Below the pieces are notes generated by a model. The model made no database searches, was not told where the DNA came from, and saw only the letters and a list, made by a program, of their open reading frames with translations. From Azospirillum endophyticum (GTDB lineage Bacteria > Pseudomonadota > Alphaproteobacteria > Azospirillales > Azospirillaceae): a stretch of 64,000 nt of DNA. The DNA lies in the NCBI RefSeq assembly GCF_016595245.1, contig NZ_JAENHM010000087.1, positions 51,332 through 115,331 on the forward strand. The letters are read 5' to 3'. The translations under genes and the position numbers were made by a program. Shown here in pieces: positions 37,988 through 45,868 of this stretch; position 1 is the first letter of the stretch; the number at the start of each line of letters is the position of its first letter.

Positions 37988-38593
37988 TCAGGCGGCGGCG
38001 AGACCGCCCTGCACGGGGCCACCCTGACCAGTGTCCGACACCGCATTGGCATTGGCCGCGGGCACCGCTTCCGGTGCCTTGCCCTTGCGGAACCCGCCGC
38101 GCAGGCGCAGCAGGTTGGCGGCGGCGCAGAAGGCGTCCGACGCCATGGCGAAGGGCGACATCACCAGCGCGTTGTGGCTGATCCAGAAGCCGCCGGCCAC
38201 CAGCAGAAGCATGCGCATGCGCACGGCGTCCGATTGCCAGCGCGCGAGCGTGGAGAAGGTGATGCCCAGGCTGGACAGTGCCGACGGCAGGCCGGACCAG
38301 GTGAAGAGCGCGATGGCGGCGATGCCGGGCACCGTGGCGGCGAAGACCGCCGTCTGCCAGCGGCTCCGCCCTTCCGGCAGGGCGGCCAGGGCCTGAGCCA
38401 CCACCAGCAGGCAGAGCGCCGCCGCGGTGTGGGCACCGAGCAGCACGTAGTGGGTGATGAACATCAGGTTGGTCGCGGCCTGCCCGGCCAGCAGGGCACG
38501 GCGCTTCTTCATCAGCGGCCACAGGCACGAACCGGCAAAGGCGGCTGCACCGAAGGCGTCGGCGGCGCTGATGGGCAGGGGAAAGGAGAGCAT
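37988..38593 (-). CDS. YgjV-family inner membrane protein
   Basis: Product of 201 residues with about six hydrophobic segments. It matches the YgjV family pattern: LWPLMKKRRALLAGQAATNLMFITHYVLLG and a later WISHNALVMSPFAMASDAF block. Function unknown. The C-terminal 35 residues are Ala/Gly-rich and polar. It stands alone between the YqaA-type gene and the ModE-like gene. Confidence 0.8.
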   Translation of the reverse strand: MLSFPLPISAADAFGAAAFAGSCLWPLMKKRRALLAGQAATNLMFITHYVLLGAHTAAALCLLVVAQALAALPEGRSRWQTAVFAATVPGIAAIALFTWSGLPSALSSLGITFSTLARWQSDAVRMRMLLLVAGGFWISHNALVMSPFAMASDAFCAAANLLRLRGGFRKGKAPEAVPAANANAVSDTGQGGPVQGGLAAA

Positions 38594-38901
38594 GGCGGGG
38601 TTCGGCTCGGAAGCAAGGCAAGGCGGCGCGGCGCCGCGGCTGCGGCCCGTCCGGGTGCCGGAGGAGGAGGTCGGGTCGGGAAAAGCGTTGTTGCCGTTCG
38701 ATCACGCTGGAGCCGAGCGGCAACAGGGCCATATGTAAGGCGCATCGCCGCACCCCACCATCGGGCTTCCGGTTGCCCTGGGCTGCACCGCGCGCATGGA
38801 AGAAAAAACGGACGGCAATGCTTCGCTAAGTTTTGCCGGCGACTTGGATCGGCCGTGCCGGTGACTTGAGCGGCAAATCGGCTGGCAAATCAGGGGAGGG
38901 T
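38594..38901. other. 308-bp gap with a short tandem repeat
   Basis: No convincing ORF. TGCCGGCGACTTG (from 38835) and TGCCGGTGACTTG (from 38857) are near-identical and 22 bp apart, just past the modE-like gene on the side of its stop. They look like tandem sites or a decayed repeat. Confidence 0.4.
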
Positions 38902-39297
38902 TCAGCCGGCCGTCGGCTTCGTCCCGGCGGCCCCCGTCGCGGCTTTCGCTTCCGGCGCCTCCTCCTTCAGCACTTCGTCCAGCCAGCGCAGGTGCGGCTC
39001 CGCAACCTTGCGCGCCTCTTCCTGCGTCCGGCGGTAACGGGCGACGACCTCCTGCCCCAGCGGGGTCAGGCCGGCCCCGCCGCCCTCGCGTCCACCGACG
39101 CTGGTGCGGATCACCGGGTCGCGGAAGGCGGTGTTCATCGTCTCCACCAGGAACCAGGCGCGGCGGAAGGTCATGTCCAGCGAGCGCGCCGCGGCGGAGA
39201 TCGAGCCGGTGCGGTCGATGGCTTCCAGCAGCGCGATCTTGCCGGGGCCGATGGCGCCCGTCGGGTGCAGGAAACGGACGCGGAGGTCGACAGGCAT
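38902..39297 (-). CDS. ModE-like winged-helix regulator, DNA-binding domain only
   Basis: Product of 131 residues with the ModE N-terminal pattern: IGPGKIALLEAIDRTGSISA, then AARSLDMTFRRAWFLVETMN and a glycine-rich wing ending GGAGLTPLGQEVVARYR. The molybdate-binding MOP domains of full ModE are absent, as in many alphaproteobacterial short forms. It may control molybdate uptake or molybdoenzymes; napA is in the window but 11 kb away. The C-terminal 35 residues are Ala/Glu/Lys-rich. Start MPVDLRVRF. Confidence 0.82.
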   Translation of the reverse strand: MPVDLRVRFLHPTGAIGPGKIALLEAIDRTGSISAAARSLDMTFRRAWFLVETMNTAFRDPVIRTSVGGREGGGAGLTPLGQEVVARYRRTQEEARKVAEPHLRWLDEVLKEEAPEAKAATGAAGTKPTAG

Positions 39298-39431
39298 GGT
39301 GTTCCGAAGCGAATCCGAAAGGGTTGGGAACAACCATGTGCGGGCCGCCCTGCCGGTTCAAGCAGCAAGTCGGGCAATAGGGGGAAGCACCGATGGGGTG
39401 CGCGATCGGTCGCACCCCCGCCGGCCGAGCG

Positions 39432-40436
39432 TCACTCCGTCCCGGCAGCCTCGGCCAATCCCAGGAAGGCGGGCAGTTCGTGGGTGACGACATAGGTGGG
39501 GACCGGGGCCAGGAAGTCGCGCATCCGGCCCTTCTCCATGAAGTGCATGCGGAAGCGGGAGTGGGTGAACAGCGTTCCCAGCTTCGGCACGATGCCGCCG
39601 GCGACATAGACGCCGCCGCGCGCGCCCAGCGTCAGGGCCAGATTGCCGGCGACGGTGCCGAGCATGGCGCAGAACATCTCCACCGCCTCCACGCAATGGG
39701 GATCGCTGCCGCTCAGGGCATTGTCAGCCACCTGGGCGGGGGTGAGGGCGGCCGGCCCGCGTCCGTCCAGGGTCGACAAAGCGCCGTAGAGGTTGACGAG
39801 GCCCGGCCCGGACAGCACCCGTTCGGCCGAGACATGCTCGAAGCTCTTGCGCAGCTGGCCGAGCACGGCGCTCTCGCGGTCGCTGGTCGGCGCCATGGTG
39901 ACATGGCCGCCCTCGCCCGACAGCGCGGTCCAGCGGCCGTTGGCGCCCGGTACCAGCCCCGACACGCCGAGCCCGCTTCCCGGTCCCAGCACCGCGACGA
40001 CGGCCCCCGCCTGCGGCGCGCCGTCGCCGATCTGGCGCCTGTCCTCGTCGGCCAGGCGCGGCACCGACAGGGCGACGGCGGTGAAATCGTTGATGACCAC
40101 CAAGCCCTCCAGCCCCAGGGCGTCCCGCACCCGGCTGACGGAGAACTGCCAGACCAGATTGGTCATGGCGATGGTGTCGCCGGTGACCGGACCGGCCACC
40201 GCAAAGGCCCCGCGCCGCGGCCGGCCGGGGCTGCCGGCCGCCGCCAGCCCGACCGCCGCCAGATAGGCGGTCGCCGCATCCTCGATCGAGGCGTAGTCGG
40301 CGCAGCGCAGCACGCGGGTGTCGCGCACGACCCGGCCGTCGATCAGGCCGAAACGGGCGTTGGTGCCGCCGATGTCGGCGACGAGAATGGGGGAGCCGGC
40401 GGTGCCGGGAGCGGCGGGGGCGAGGTCGACGGCCAT
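39432..40436 (-). CDS. glk: Glucokinase
   Basis: Product of 334 residues that phosphorylates glucose with ATP. Proteobacterial Glk features: phosphate-1 motif LVADIGGTNARFGLID, the catalytic VINDFTAVALSVP with the Asp base, LGPGSGLGVSGLVP, SGEGGHVTMAP and GGVYVAGGIVPKL. It lies 38 bp downstream of otsA on the same strand and is probably in the same transcript, linking glucose 6-phosphate supply to trehalose synthesis. Confidence 0.94.
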   Translation of the reverse strand: MAVDLAPAAPGTAGSPILVADIGGTNARFGLIDGRVVRDTRVLRCADYASIEDAATAYLAAVGLAAAGSPGRPRRGAFAVAGPVTGDTIAMTNLVWQFSVSRVRDALGLEGLVVINDFTAVALSVPRLADEDRRQIGDGAPQAGAVVAVLGPGSGLGVSGLVPGANGRWTALSGEGGHVTMAPTSDRESAVLGQLRKSFEHVSAERVLSGPGLVNLYGALSTLDGRGPAALTPAQVADNALSGSDPHCVEAVEMFCAMLGTVAGNLALTLGARGGVYVAGGIVPKLGTLFTHSRFRMHFMEKGRMRDFLAPVPTYVVTHELPAFLGLAEAAGTE

Positions 40437-40474
40437 GGATCCGGATCTGCGGTGTTGGTGGGCCGAGCGGATGC

Positions 40475-41884
40475 TCAGGTGACCGGAAAGTCATACGGTG
40501 CGCGGGTCAACGCGTCCACATAGCTTTCACGCCACCAGCCGATATCATGACGCCGCAAGGTCTGCATCAGGGCGGCGTGGCGTTCCTTGCGCTCGCCCAG
40601 CGGCATGGTCAGCGCCCGTTGCAGCGCATCGCCGACGCCCTCGATGTCGAAGGGGTTGACGATCAGCGCCTCGCCCATCTCGTGTGCGGCGCCGGCGAAC
40701 TGGGACAGCACCAGCACGCCCGGATTGTCGGCGTCCTGGCAGGCGACATATTCCTTGGCGACCAGATTCATGCCGTCGCGCAACGGCGTCACCAGACCGA
40801 CATTGGCCAACCGGTAGAAGCCGGCGAGAATGCGCTGACCGAAGCTGCGGTTCAGGTAGCGGATCGGCTGCCAGTCGAACTCGGCGAAGCGGCCGTTGAT
40901 GCGCCCGGCCATCTCCGACAGTTCGCGGCGGATGGCGATGTATTCCGGCACGTCCTCGCGCGAGGGCGGTGCGACCTGCAGGAAGGAGACGCGGTTGCAA
41001 TGCTCCGGATAGCTTTCCAAAAGCTGTTCGAAGGCGGCGAAGCGCTGCGGCAGCCCCTTTGAATAATCGAGCCGGTCGACGCCGATGATGAGGCGGCGGC
41101 CGACCAGGCTCTCGCGCAGCCGTTCGGCCTGACGCGAGCGGCCGGCGGTGCGGGCCAGGCTTTCCAGCGCCGGAGTATCGATGCTGATGGGAAACACCTT
41201 CGCCAGCAGGGTGCGGCCGAAGGCGCGGATCATGGCCGTGCCGTAGGCGCCGCGCTGCTCCACCGTGCCGTCGGTCTCGGTGCGGATATAGTCGCAGAAG
41301 CCGCGCATGTCGGTGGCGGTGTGGAAGCCGACCAGATCGTAGGCGCACAGCTCGCGGATCAGGTCGCGGTGGTTGGGCAGGGCGGTCAGCAGTTCCGGAG
41401 GCGGGAAGGGCGTGTGCAGGAAGAAGCCCATCCGCTGCGAGCAGCCGCGGCGGCGCAACTCGTCGCCGAAAGGGATCAGGTGGTAGTCGTGGACCCAGAT
41501 CATGTCGTCGGGGCGCAGCAGCGGCTCCAGCTTGTCGGCGAAATAGGCGTTGACCCGCTCATACCCCTCGCGCGTGCGCCGGTTCACCGAAATCAGGCCC
41601 AACCGGTAATGGAACAGCGGCCATAAGGTCTGGTTGGCGAAACCGTTGTAATATTCCTCGTGGTCGCGGCGGCCCAGATCCAGCGTGGCGTAGGTCAGCT
41701 TGCCGGCTTCCGTCCGGGTCGGTTCCGCCTGGGACTCGCCGTCGACGACGTTGCCGCTCCACCCGAACCAGATACCGCCGGTCTTCTTCAAGGCCGCCAG
41801 GATGGCGACGGCGAGACCGCCGGCCGCCTGTTTGCCCTCTTCCATCAGGGCCACCCGGTTGGATACGACGACGAGCCTGCTCAC
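40475..41884 (-). CDS. otsA: Trehalose-6-phosphate synthase OtsA
   Basis: GT20 glycosyltransferase of 469 residues that joins UDP-glucose and glucose 6-phosphate. Visible motifs: RLVVVSNRV at the N terminus, MIWVHDYHLIPFGDELR, LHTPFPPPELL, GVDRLDYSKGLPQR with the catalytic Arg/Lys region, and GLVTPLRDGMNLVAKEYVACQ. A GTG start at 41884 is chosen: AAGGAG precedes it and SRLVVVSN then sits at the N terminus. The phosphatase gene otsB is absent here. An EcfG-type promoter lies upstream, so osmotic or general stress induction is expected. Confidence 0.94.
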   Translation of the reverse strand: MSRLVVVSNRVALMEEGKQAAGGLAVAILAALKKTGGIWFGWSGNVVDGESQAEPTRTEAGKLTYATLDLGRRDHEEYYNGFANQTLWPLFHYRLGLISVNRRTREGYERVNAYFADKLEPLLRPDDMIWVHDYHLIPFGDELRRRGCSQRMGFFLHTPFPPPELLTALPNHRDLIRELCAYDLVGFHTATDMRGFCDYIRTETDGTVEQRGAYGTAMIRAFGRTLLAKVFPISIDTPALESLARTAGRSRQAERLRESLVGRRLIIGVDRLDYSKGLPQRFAAFEQLLESYPEHCNRVSFLQVAPPSREDVPEYIAIRRELSEMAGRINGRFAEFDWQPIRYLNRSFGQRILAGFYRLANVGLVTPLRDGMNLVAKEYVACQDADNPGVLVLSQFAGAAHEMGEALIVNPFDIEGVGDALQRALTMPLGERKERHAALMQTLRRHDIGWWRESYVDALTRAPYDFPVT

Positions 41885-41976
41885 GATCTTCTTCTCCTTA
41901 TTGGCCGCCGGCAGGGCGTTCCGCAGTCCGGACGTTCGGACCGTCCTGGCGGACACCCGACATGGGACCACTACGA

Positions 41977-42001
41977 AACGACCATCGACGGGCTTGGTTC
42001 C
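41977..42001 (-). promoter_or_regulatory. EcfG-type general-stress promoter of otsA
   Basis: On the minus strand GGAAC (42001-41997) is followed after exactly 16 nt by CGTT (41980-41977), a perfect fit to the alphaproteobacterial EcfG consensus GGAAC-N16-CGTT. Transcription would begin near 41970, 86 nt before the otsA GTG. Confidence 0.75.
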
Positions 42002-42216
42002 GAACGCCGGCCGTCAAGCTCAAGACGATGGTCCCAAGGTCCGGCGTCTGCTGTCCTTTGGGTCATGTCTCTTCACGAAAAGTCATGGTGCGGTGCAGCA
42101 AAACTTACTAGGCGCTATCCCGTTCGCGATACCTCGCATTCCCGTTAACTTAATGTAATGAATGATGAATTCGTTTTCCCCTTGAAGTCGGGAGGGAGCG
42201 CGATCATATTGTGCAG

Positions 42217-42317
42217 TGCGGCAACGGTCGCGCCTCGGCGTGGACGTTGGCGTAACGCACTTCTTGGGCGTTTCCTCCCTAGACTGAGGCCGCGGGTTCG
42301 CCCGCGGCCTTTTTTTT
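42217..42317 (+). ncRNA. Candidate small RNA with CCTCCCT motif and strong terminator
   Basis: A strong intrinsic terminator (AGGCCGCGGG, loop TTCG, CCCGCGGCCT, then eight T) at 42287-42317 has no gene ahead of it on this strand. Directly before it lies GTTTCCTCCCT, an unpaired anti-Shine-Dalgarno-like stretch, and before that a small hairpin around CGTTGGCGTAACG. A promoter TTGAAG-N17-CATATT at 42182-42210 would give a transcript of about 100 nt. The 582-bp gap 41885-42466 otherwise holds only promoters. Confidence 0.55.
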
Positions 42318-42466
42318 GGCGTGAAGGCCCGGGATACGGCACGAACGCCCACCGATGCAGGCGGGCCGCGTGCTGCCAAGCCGAAGCTTGGCAATGACGT
42401 GATGGGGGAAAACTGTGGCGGGGGCGGGGCAATGCCCCCTCCGTCGGCATCCGCCGCGTCCGTCGG

Positions 42467-43405
42467 TCAGCGTGGTCCCAAACCATCGGGCGGCAGCAGC
42501 CCCAGCGTGTCGACCAACTCGGTCATGTGGCGGGCCAGAACGTCCAGGTAGGGCAGGCGGGTCAGCGCGGTCTCGTCCATGTAGAGGTTGCGGGCGATCT
42601 CGATCTGAAGCGTGTGGATGCCCTGGCGAGGCCGGCCGTAGTGCCTGGTGGTGTAGCCGCCGGCATAGGGATTGTTGCGGCTGACGGCGTAGCCCAGCCC
42701 CTGCAGGTAATCCTCCGCCGCATCGATCACCGCCGGGGCGCAGGCATTGCCGAAACAGTCGCCTAGAACGATATCGGGATGGCTGCCGCCGCGTCCGCTC
42801 CCCCGTCCATTGGTGGTGGCGCTGCCCGACGGCATCGAATGGCAGTCGATCAGCAGCGCGTGGCCGAAGGCGTCGCGGGTTCCGTCCACCAGCCGGCGCA
42901 ACGCATCGTGATAAGGGGTGTAGCAGCGGCTGACGCGGTCCAGTGCCTCGGCGAAGCGCAGCTTGCCCCTGTAGATGTCCTCACCGTTGGCGACCACGCG
43001 GGCGATGGTGCCCAGTCCCGCAGCCACCCGGGGCGAGCGGGTGTTGACATAGGCCGGCAGCGGATCGGCGAACATCTCCGGGTCCAATTCGTACGCTTCG
43101 CGGTTGACGTCCAGATAGGCGCGGGGGAAGAGGGCGCGGATCAGCGGGACGCCGAAGCCGGGAGCGAAGGCGAAGATTTCGTCGACGAAGCAATCCTCGG
43201 ACTTGCGCAATGCGCGCGCATCCAGGCGGGAAGAGGCGAGGAAGGCGGCGGAATAGGCATTCCCGCTGTGCGGCGACGCCAGCACGAGCGGCAGCCGCTG
43301 GCTCTGCGGGGCCAGGATCTCGAAGGCCGGTGCGTTGGCCAACGGAGCGGCGGCCGGATCGGTTCCGGCGCCGGAGTCGCGCTGGGCGTCGAAGGAAGCG
43401 TCCAT
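42467..43405 (-). CDS. N-formylglutamate amidohydrolase-family protein
   Basis: Product of 312 residues of the N-formylglutamate amidohydrolase (FGase) family, zinc hydrolases of histidine degradation and related amide cleavage. Family blocks: LPLVLASPHSGNAYS at the N terminus, YLDVNREAYELDPEMF, LLIDCHSMPSG and HPDIVLGDCFGNACAP, and GIHTLQIEIARNLYMDE near the C terminus. No hut genes are adjacent, so the substrate is uncertain. Alone on the strand. Confidence 0.88.
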   Translation of the reverse strand: MDASFDAQRDSGAGTDPAAAPLANAPAFEILAPQSQRLPLVLASPHSGNAYSAAFLASSRLDARALRKSEDCFVDEIFAFAPGFGVPLIRALFPRAYLDVNREAYELDPEMFADPLPAYVNTRSPRVAAGLGTIARVVANGEDIYRGKLRFAEALDRVSRCYTPYHDALRRLVDGTRDAFGHALLIDCHSMPSGSATTNGRGSGRGGSHPDIVLGDCFGNACAPAVIDAAEDYLQGLGYAVSRNNPYAGGYTTRHYGRPRQGIHTLQIEIARNLYMDETALTRLPYLDVLARHMTELVDTLGLLPPDGLGPR

Positions 43406-43585
43406 GGTCGAATGATGTAATGGACGCTGGCCGCTGTGTCACGGGAGCGGCGGCCGCTCCGCTGCGGACGGATAAAAAAAGCGAATGGAGCAATGAAAGG
43501 GCTTGCGTGTCGGCATGGAGGTCGGTATACACCCGCCCACGCCGGACGGAACGACGCCAAGCGCTCTTCCCCCGGTCGCTACAGT

Positions 43586-43660
43586 GGGCGGTTAGCTCAG
43601 CGGGAGAGCACTACGTTGACATCGTAGGGGTCACTGGTTCAATCCCAGTACCGCCCACCA
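43586..43660 (+). tRNA. tRNA-Val (anticodon GAC)
   Basis: A 75-nt cloverleaf: acceptor GGGCGGT/ACCGCCC, D arm GCTC-GAGC, anticodon stem CTACG/CGTAG around loop TTGACAT, T arm with GTTCAATC, and encoded CCA. It reads GUC valine codons. Confidence 0.97.
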
Positions 43661-43820
43661 TTCTGAAGGCCGCGAACCGGAACGGGTTCGCGGCCTTCGC
43701 CGTTTCGGGGGTTTCGGACGCTGCATATCTGAGCCCTGCGTCTCCGGCCCGCATCCCCTCGCCAGGACCCTCGCTGCGCCGTACCATCCGGTCGGCAAAC
43801 AAAGCATCGGGAGGATCTTC

Positions 43821-44672
43821 ATGCCCATCCGTACCCTGCGCTGCAGCGGCCGGAGCCTTGCCGCCGCCGTCAGCGCGGTCCTGGCCTGTGCCGCCGTCTT
43901 CTCTTCTGGCGGCGCCGTGGCGCAGACCGTCGCCCCTGTTGCGCCGGCGGCCGGCCAAGCCGGCGACGCGTCGCGGCTGGATGCCGTTCTTTCGGGCGGC
44001 GCGCTGCGTGTCGGCACCACCGGCGACTATAAGCCCTTCAGCTACCTGAACCCGCAGACCCAGAAGTTCGAGGGCATAGACATCGACCTTGCCGAAGCCA
44101 TGGGCAAGGCGTTGGGCGTGAAGGTGGAGTTCGTGAAGACCAGCTGGGGCAACCTGCTGCCCGACCTGCTGGCCGACAAATACGACATCGCCGTCGGCGG
44201 CGTCTCGGTGACGCTGGAGCGGCAGAAGAAGGCGCTGTTCTCCGATGCGTTGATGCGCGACGGCAAGACGCCGATCACCCGGTGCGAGAACAAGGACCGC
44301 TTCCAGACCGTCGCCGACATCGACAAGCCCGGCGTCCGCCTGATCGTCAATCCCGGCGGCACCAACGAGAAATTCGCCCGGGCCAACATCCACAGCGCCC
44401 AGATCGAGGTGCATCCGGACAACGTCACCATCTTCGACCAGATCGTCGCCGGCAAGGCGGACCTGATGATCACCGATGCGGTGGAGACCCGGCTTCAGCA
44501 GAAGCTGCATCCGGAACTGTGCGCCATCCATCCGGACCAGCCCTTCGACTTCTCGGAGAAGGCCTTCCTGCTGCCGCGCGACATCGTGTTGAAGCTGTGG
44601 GTCGACCAGTGGCTGCACCAAGCCGTCGCCACCGGCCAGTATCGGGCGGTGTCCGATCGCTGGCTGAAGTAG
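43821..44672 (+). CDS. pheC: Periplasmic cyclohexadienyl dehydratase PheC
   Basis: Product of 283 residues with a signal peptide (cleaved near VAQ|TVAP, about residue 36) and a type 3 solute-binding-protein fold. Similarity to Pseudomonas PheC is extensive: TTGDYKPFSY, the RDGKTPITRC block, VNPGGTNEKFARAN with the catalytic Glu, HPDNVTIFDQIV, GKADLMITDAVE, HPELCAIHP and QPFDFSEKAFLLPRD. PheC converts prephenate or arogenate to phenylpyruvate or phenylalanine in the periplasm. Automated annotation may call it an amino-acid ABC binding protein; no permease or ATPase gene is adjacent. Confidence 0.87.
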   Translation: MPIRTLRCSGRSLAAAVSAVLACAAVFSSGGAVAQTVAPVAPAAGQAGDASRLDAVLSGGALRVGTTGDYKPFSYLNPQTQKFEGIDIDLAEAMGKALGVKVEFVKTSWGNLLPDLLADKYDIAVGGVSVTLERQKKALFSDALMRDGKTPITRCENKDRFQTVADIDKPGVRLIVNPGGTNEKFARANIHSAQIEVHPDNVTIFDQIVAGKADLMITDAVETRLQQKLHPELCAIHPDQPFDFSEKAFLLPRDIVLKLWVDQWLHQAVATGQYRAVSDRWLK

Positions 44673-44685
44673 ATCGGATCGCCTG

Positions 44686-44784
44686 CGGCGCCGTGCGTTC
44701 ACTATGAAACGCACGGCGCCGTGGGGGCTTTGTCCGGCGATCGGATTCACGCTTCGGACCGGTATCGATGCCACCCGATCCGAT
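44686..44784. repeat. Interspersed palindromic element, copy 2
   Basis: A perfect 14-bp hairpin (arms 44686-44699 and 44708-44721) has loop CACTATGA, close to CACGATGG in copy 1, with the inner stem GTGCGTT conserved and the outer stem replaced but still fully paired. After 13 nt follows the 22-nt block 44735-44756, identical to 15761-15782, then GATCCGAT at 44777-44784. It follows the pheC stop closely. Confidence 0.85.
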
Positions 44785-44820
44785 GTGAAAATCGGACCCG
44801 ATCCGACAGGATGCAAAAGC

Positions 44821-44856
44821 ACCAAGGGCCCGGCGATTGTTCGCCGAGCCCTTGGT
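44821..44856 (-). terminator. Terminator of tRNA-Ala
   Basis: A 16-bp stem with one mismatch (ACCAAGGGC outer arm, loop TTGT) lies 5 nt past the tRNA end. On the minus strand GCTTTTGC follows. Confidence 0.75.
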
Positions 44857-44861
44857 CGATT

Positions 44862-44937
<76 letters not shown>

Positions 44938-45086
44938 TTTGTCTCTGGGGGCCGGTCGTTTCCGTCCGGCCTTGGTGGAGCGGGATAATAGTCAGGACGT
45001 GGAGTGATGCAAGCGGAAAATTCGGTCTTTCGCGCTTTTCTCATCACTTCGCCGGCCTTCGCCGCCACCACCGGGAAGGGCGCCGG

Positions 45087-45476
45087 TCAGCGCTCCTCCT
45101 CGTCCTCGCCCTCGACGTCGACGACCTCGTCCATGTCGTCCTCGCCCAGTTCGGACGTGTCCTCGATCAGGACGTCGTCCTCGTCCTCGGTGGTGTCGTC
45201 GGCTTCCTCGATGTCCTCGACGGCCATCTCGTCCTCGACGTCCTCCAACTCCGCGGTCTCGGTTTCCGTCTCGGCCTCTTCCTCGTCCTCAGCCACGACC
45301 GCCACCTTCTTGGTGTCGTCGGCCGGGGCCGGACGGGCCTTGCGGGACTTCAGCAGAGCCTCGGGGTCGAACTGCGCGCCACAGCTCGGGCAGACCGGCG
45401 GGTCCTTGCGCATGTCGTAGTAGCGAGCGCCACAGCTCGGGCAGATGCGCTTGACGCCCCATTCGGGTTTGGCCAC
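45087..45476 (-). CDS. TIGR02300 (FYDLN-acid) family protein
   Basis: Product of 129 residues. The N terminus holds a zinc ribbon (C12, C15, C29, C32) with RYYDMRKDPPVCP, which corresponds to the FYDLN block of TIGR02300. A basic KSRKARP segment (about 43-49) leads to a 70-residue tail made almost only of Asp, Glu and small residues. The family is widespread in alphaproteobacteria and of unknown function. Well supported by the ribbon plus acid-tail layout. Confidence 0.9.
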   Translation of the reverse strand: MAKPEWGVKRICPSCGARYYDMRKDPPVCPSCGAQFDPEALLKSRKARPAPADDTKKVAVVAEDEEEAETETETAELEDVEDEMAVEDIEEADDTTEDEDDVLIEDTSELGEDDMDEVVDVEGEDEEER

Positions 45477-45623
45477 GCCACGTCCTCCGTCACAAAAAAT
45501 CAGGGGTTCTCAAGAGGCGCCCTTTGCCATGCCCTGCGACGCTTGTCAAAAAAAAGATGAAGGAGCCGGGTGCCGGCATCGTCGCAACGGCGGCGGGAAA
45601 GAGGTATCCCTCCTGGGCAGGGA

Positions 45624-45652
45624 TTGCCTTTACAGGGCGTTAACCATAACTG
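45624..45652 (+). promoter_or_regulatory. Sigma-70-like promoter of the candidate small RNA
   Basis: TTGCCT (45624-45629), a 17-nt spacer, and TAACTG (45647-45652) give an expected start near 45659. Confidence 0.5.
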
Positions 45653-45658
45653 GCTAGA

Positions 45659-45733
45659 ACGGACCTGCACACCGTGCAACTCCTCCATTTGGTTTCCTCC
45701 TTGAACTCGGGGCCGCCTGCGGGCGGCCTCTTT
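45659..45733 (+). ncRNA. Candidate small RNA with two CCTCC motifs
   Basis: About 75 nt: a short hairpin GCAC-ACC-GTGC, an unpaired ACTCCTCC, a second GTTTCCTCC, then an intrinsic terminator (GGCCGCC at 45711-45717 paired with GGCGGCC at 45722-45728, then TCTTTT). The layout matches the CCUCCUCC-type small RNAs that bind ribosome sites in alphaproteobacteria. It lies in the 392-bp gap between the TIGR02300 gene and aroA and could instead be an attenuated aroA leader. Confidence 0.55.
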
Positions 45734-45868
45734 TCATTTGCGCCGAACGGAACTGGTCAGGCGCGCGCCGCCGCGGCCGGCAGCTTGGCCCCTCTCGCAT
45801 CGGAGCGGGGGCTGTGATAGGAACGGCGGCCACAACCGCTTCCCGTTCCGATCCGAAGGACCCGTCCC

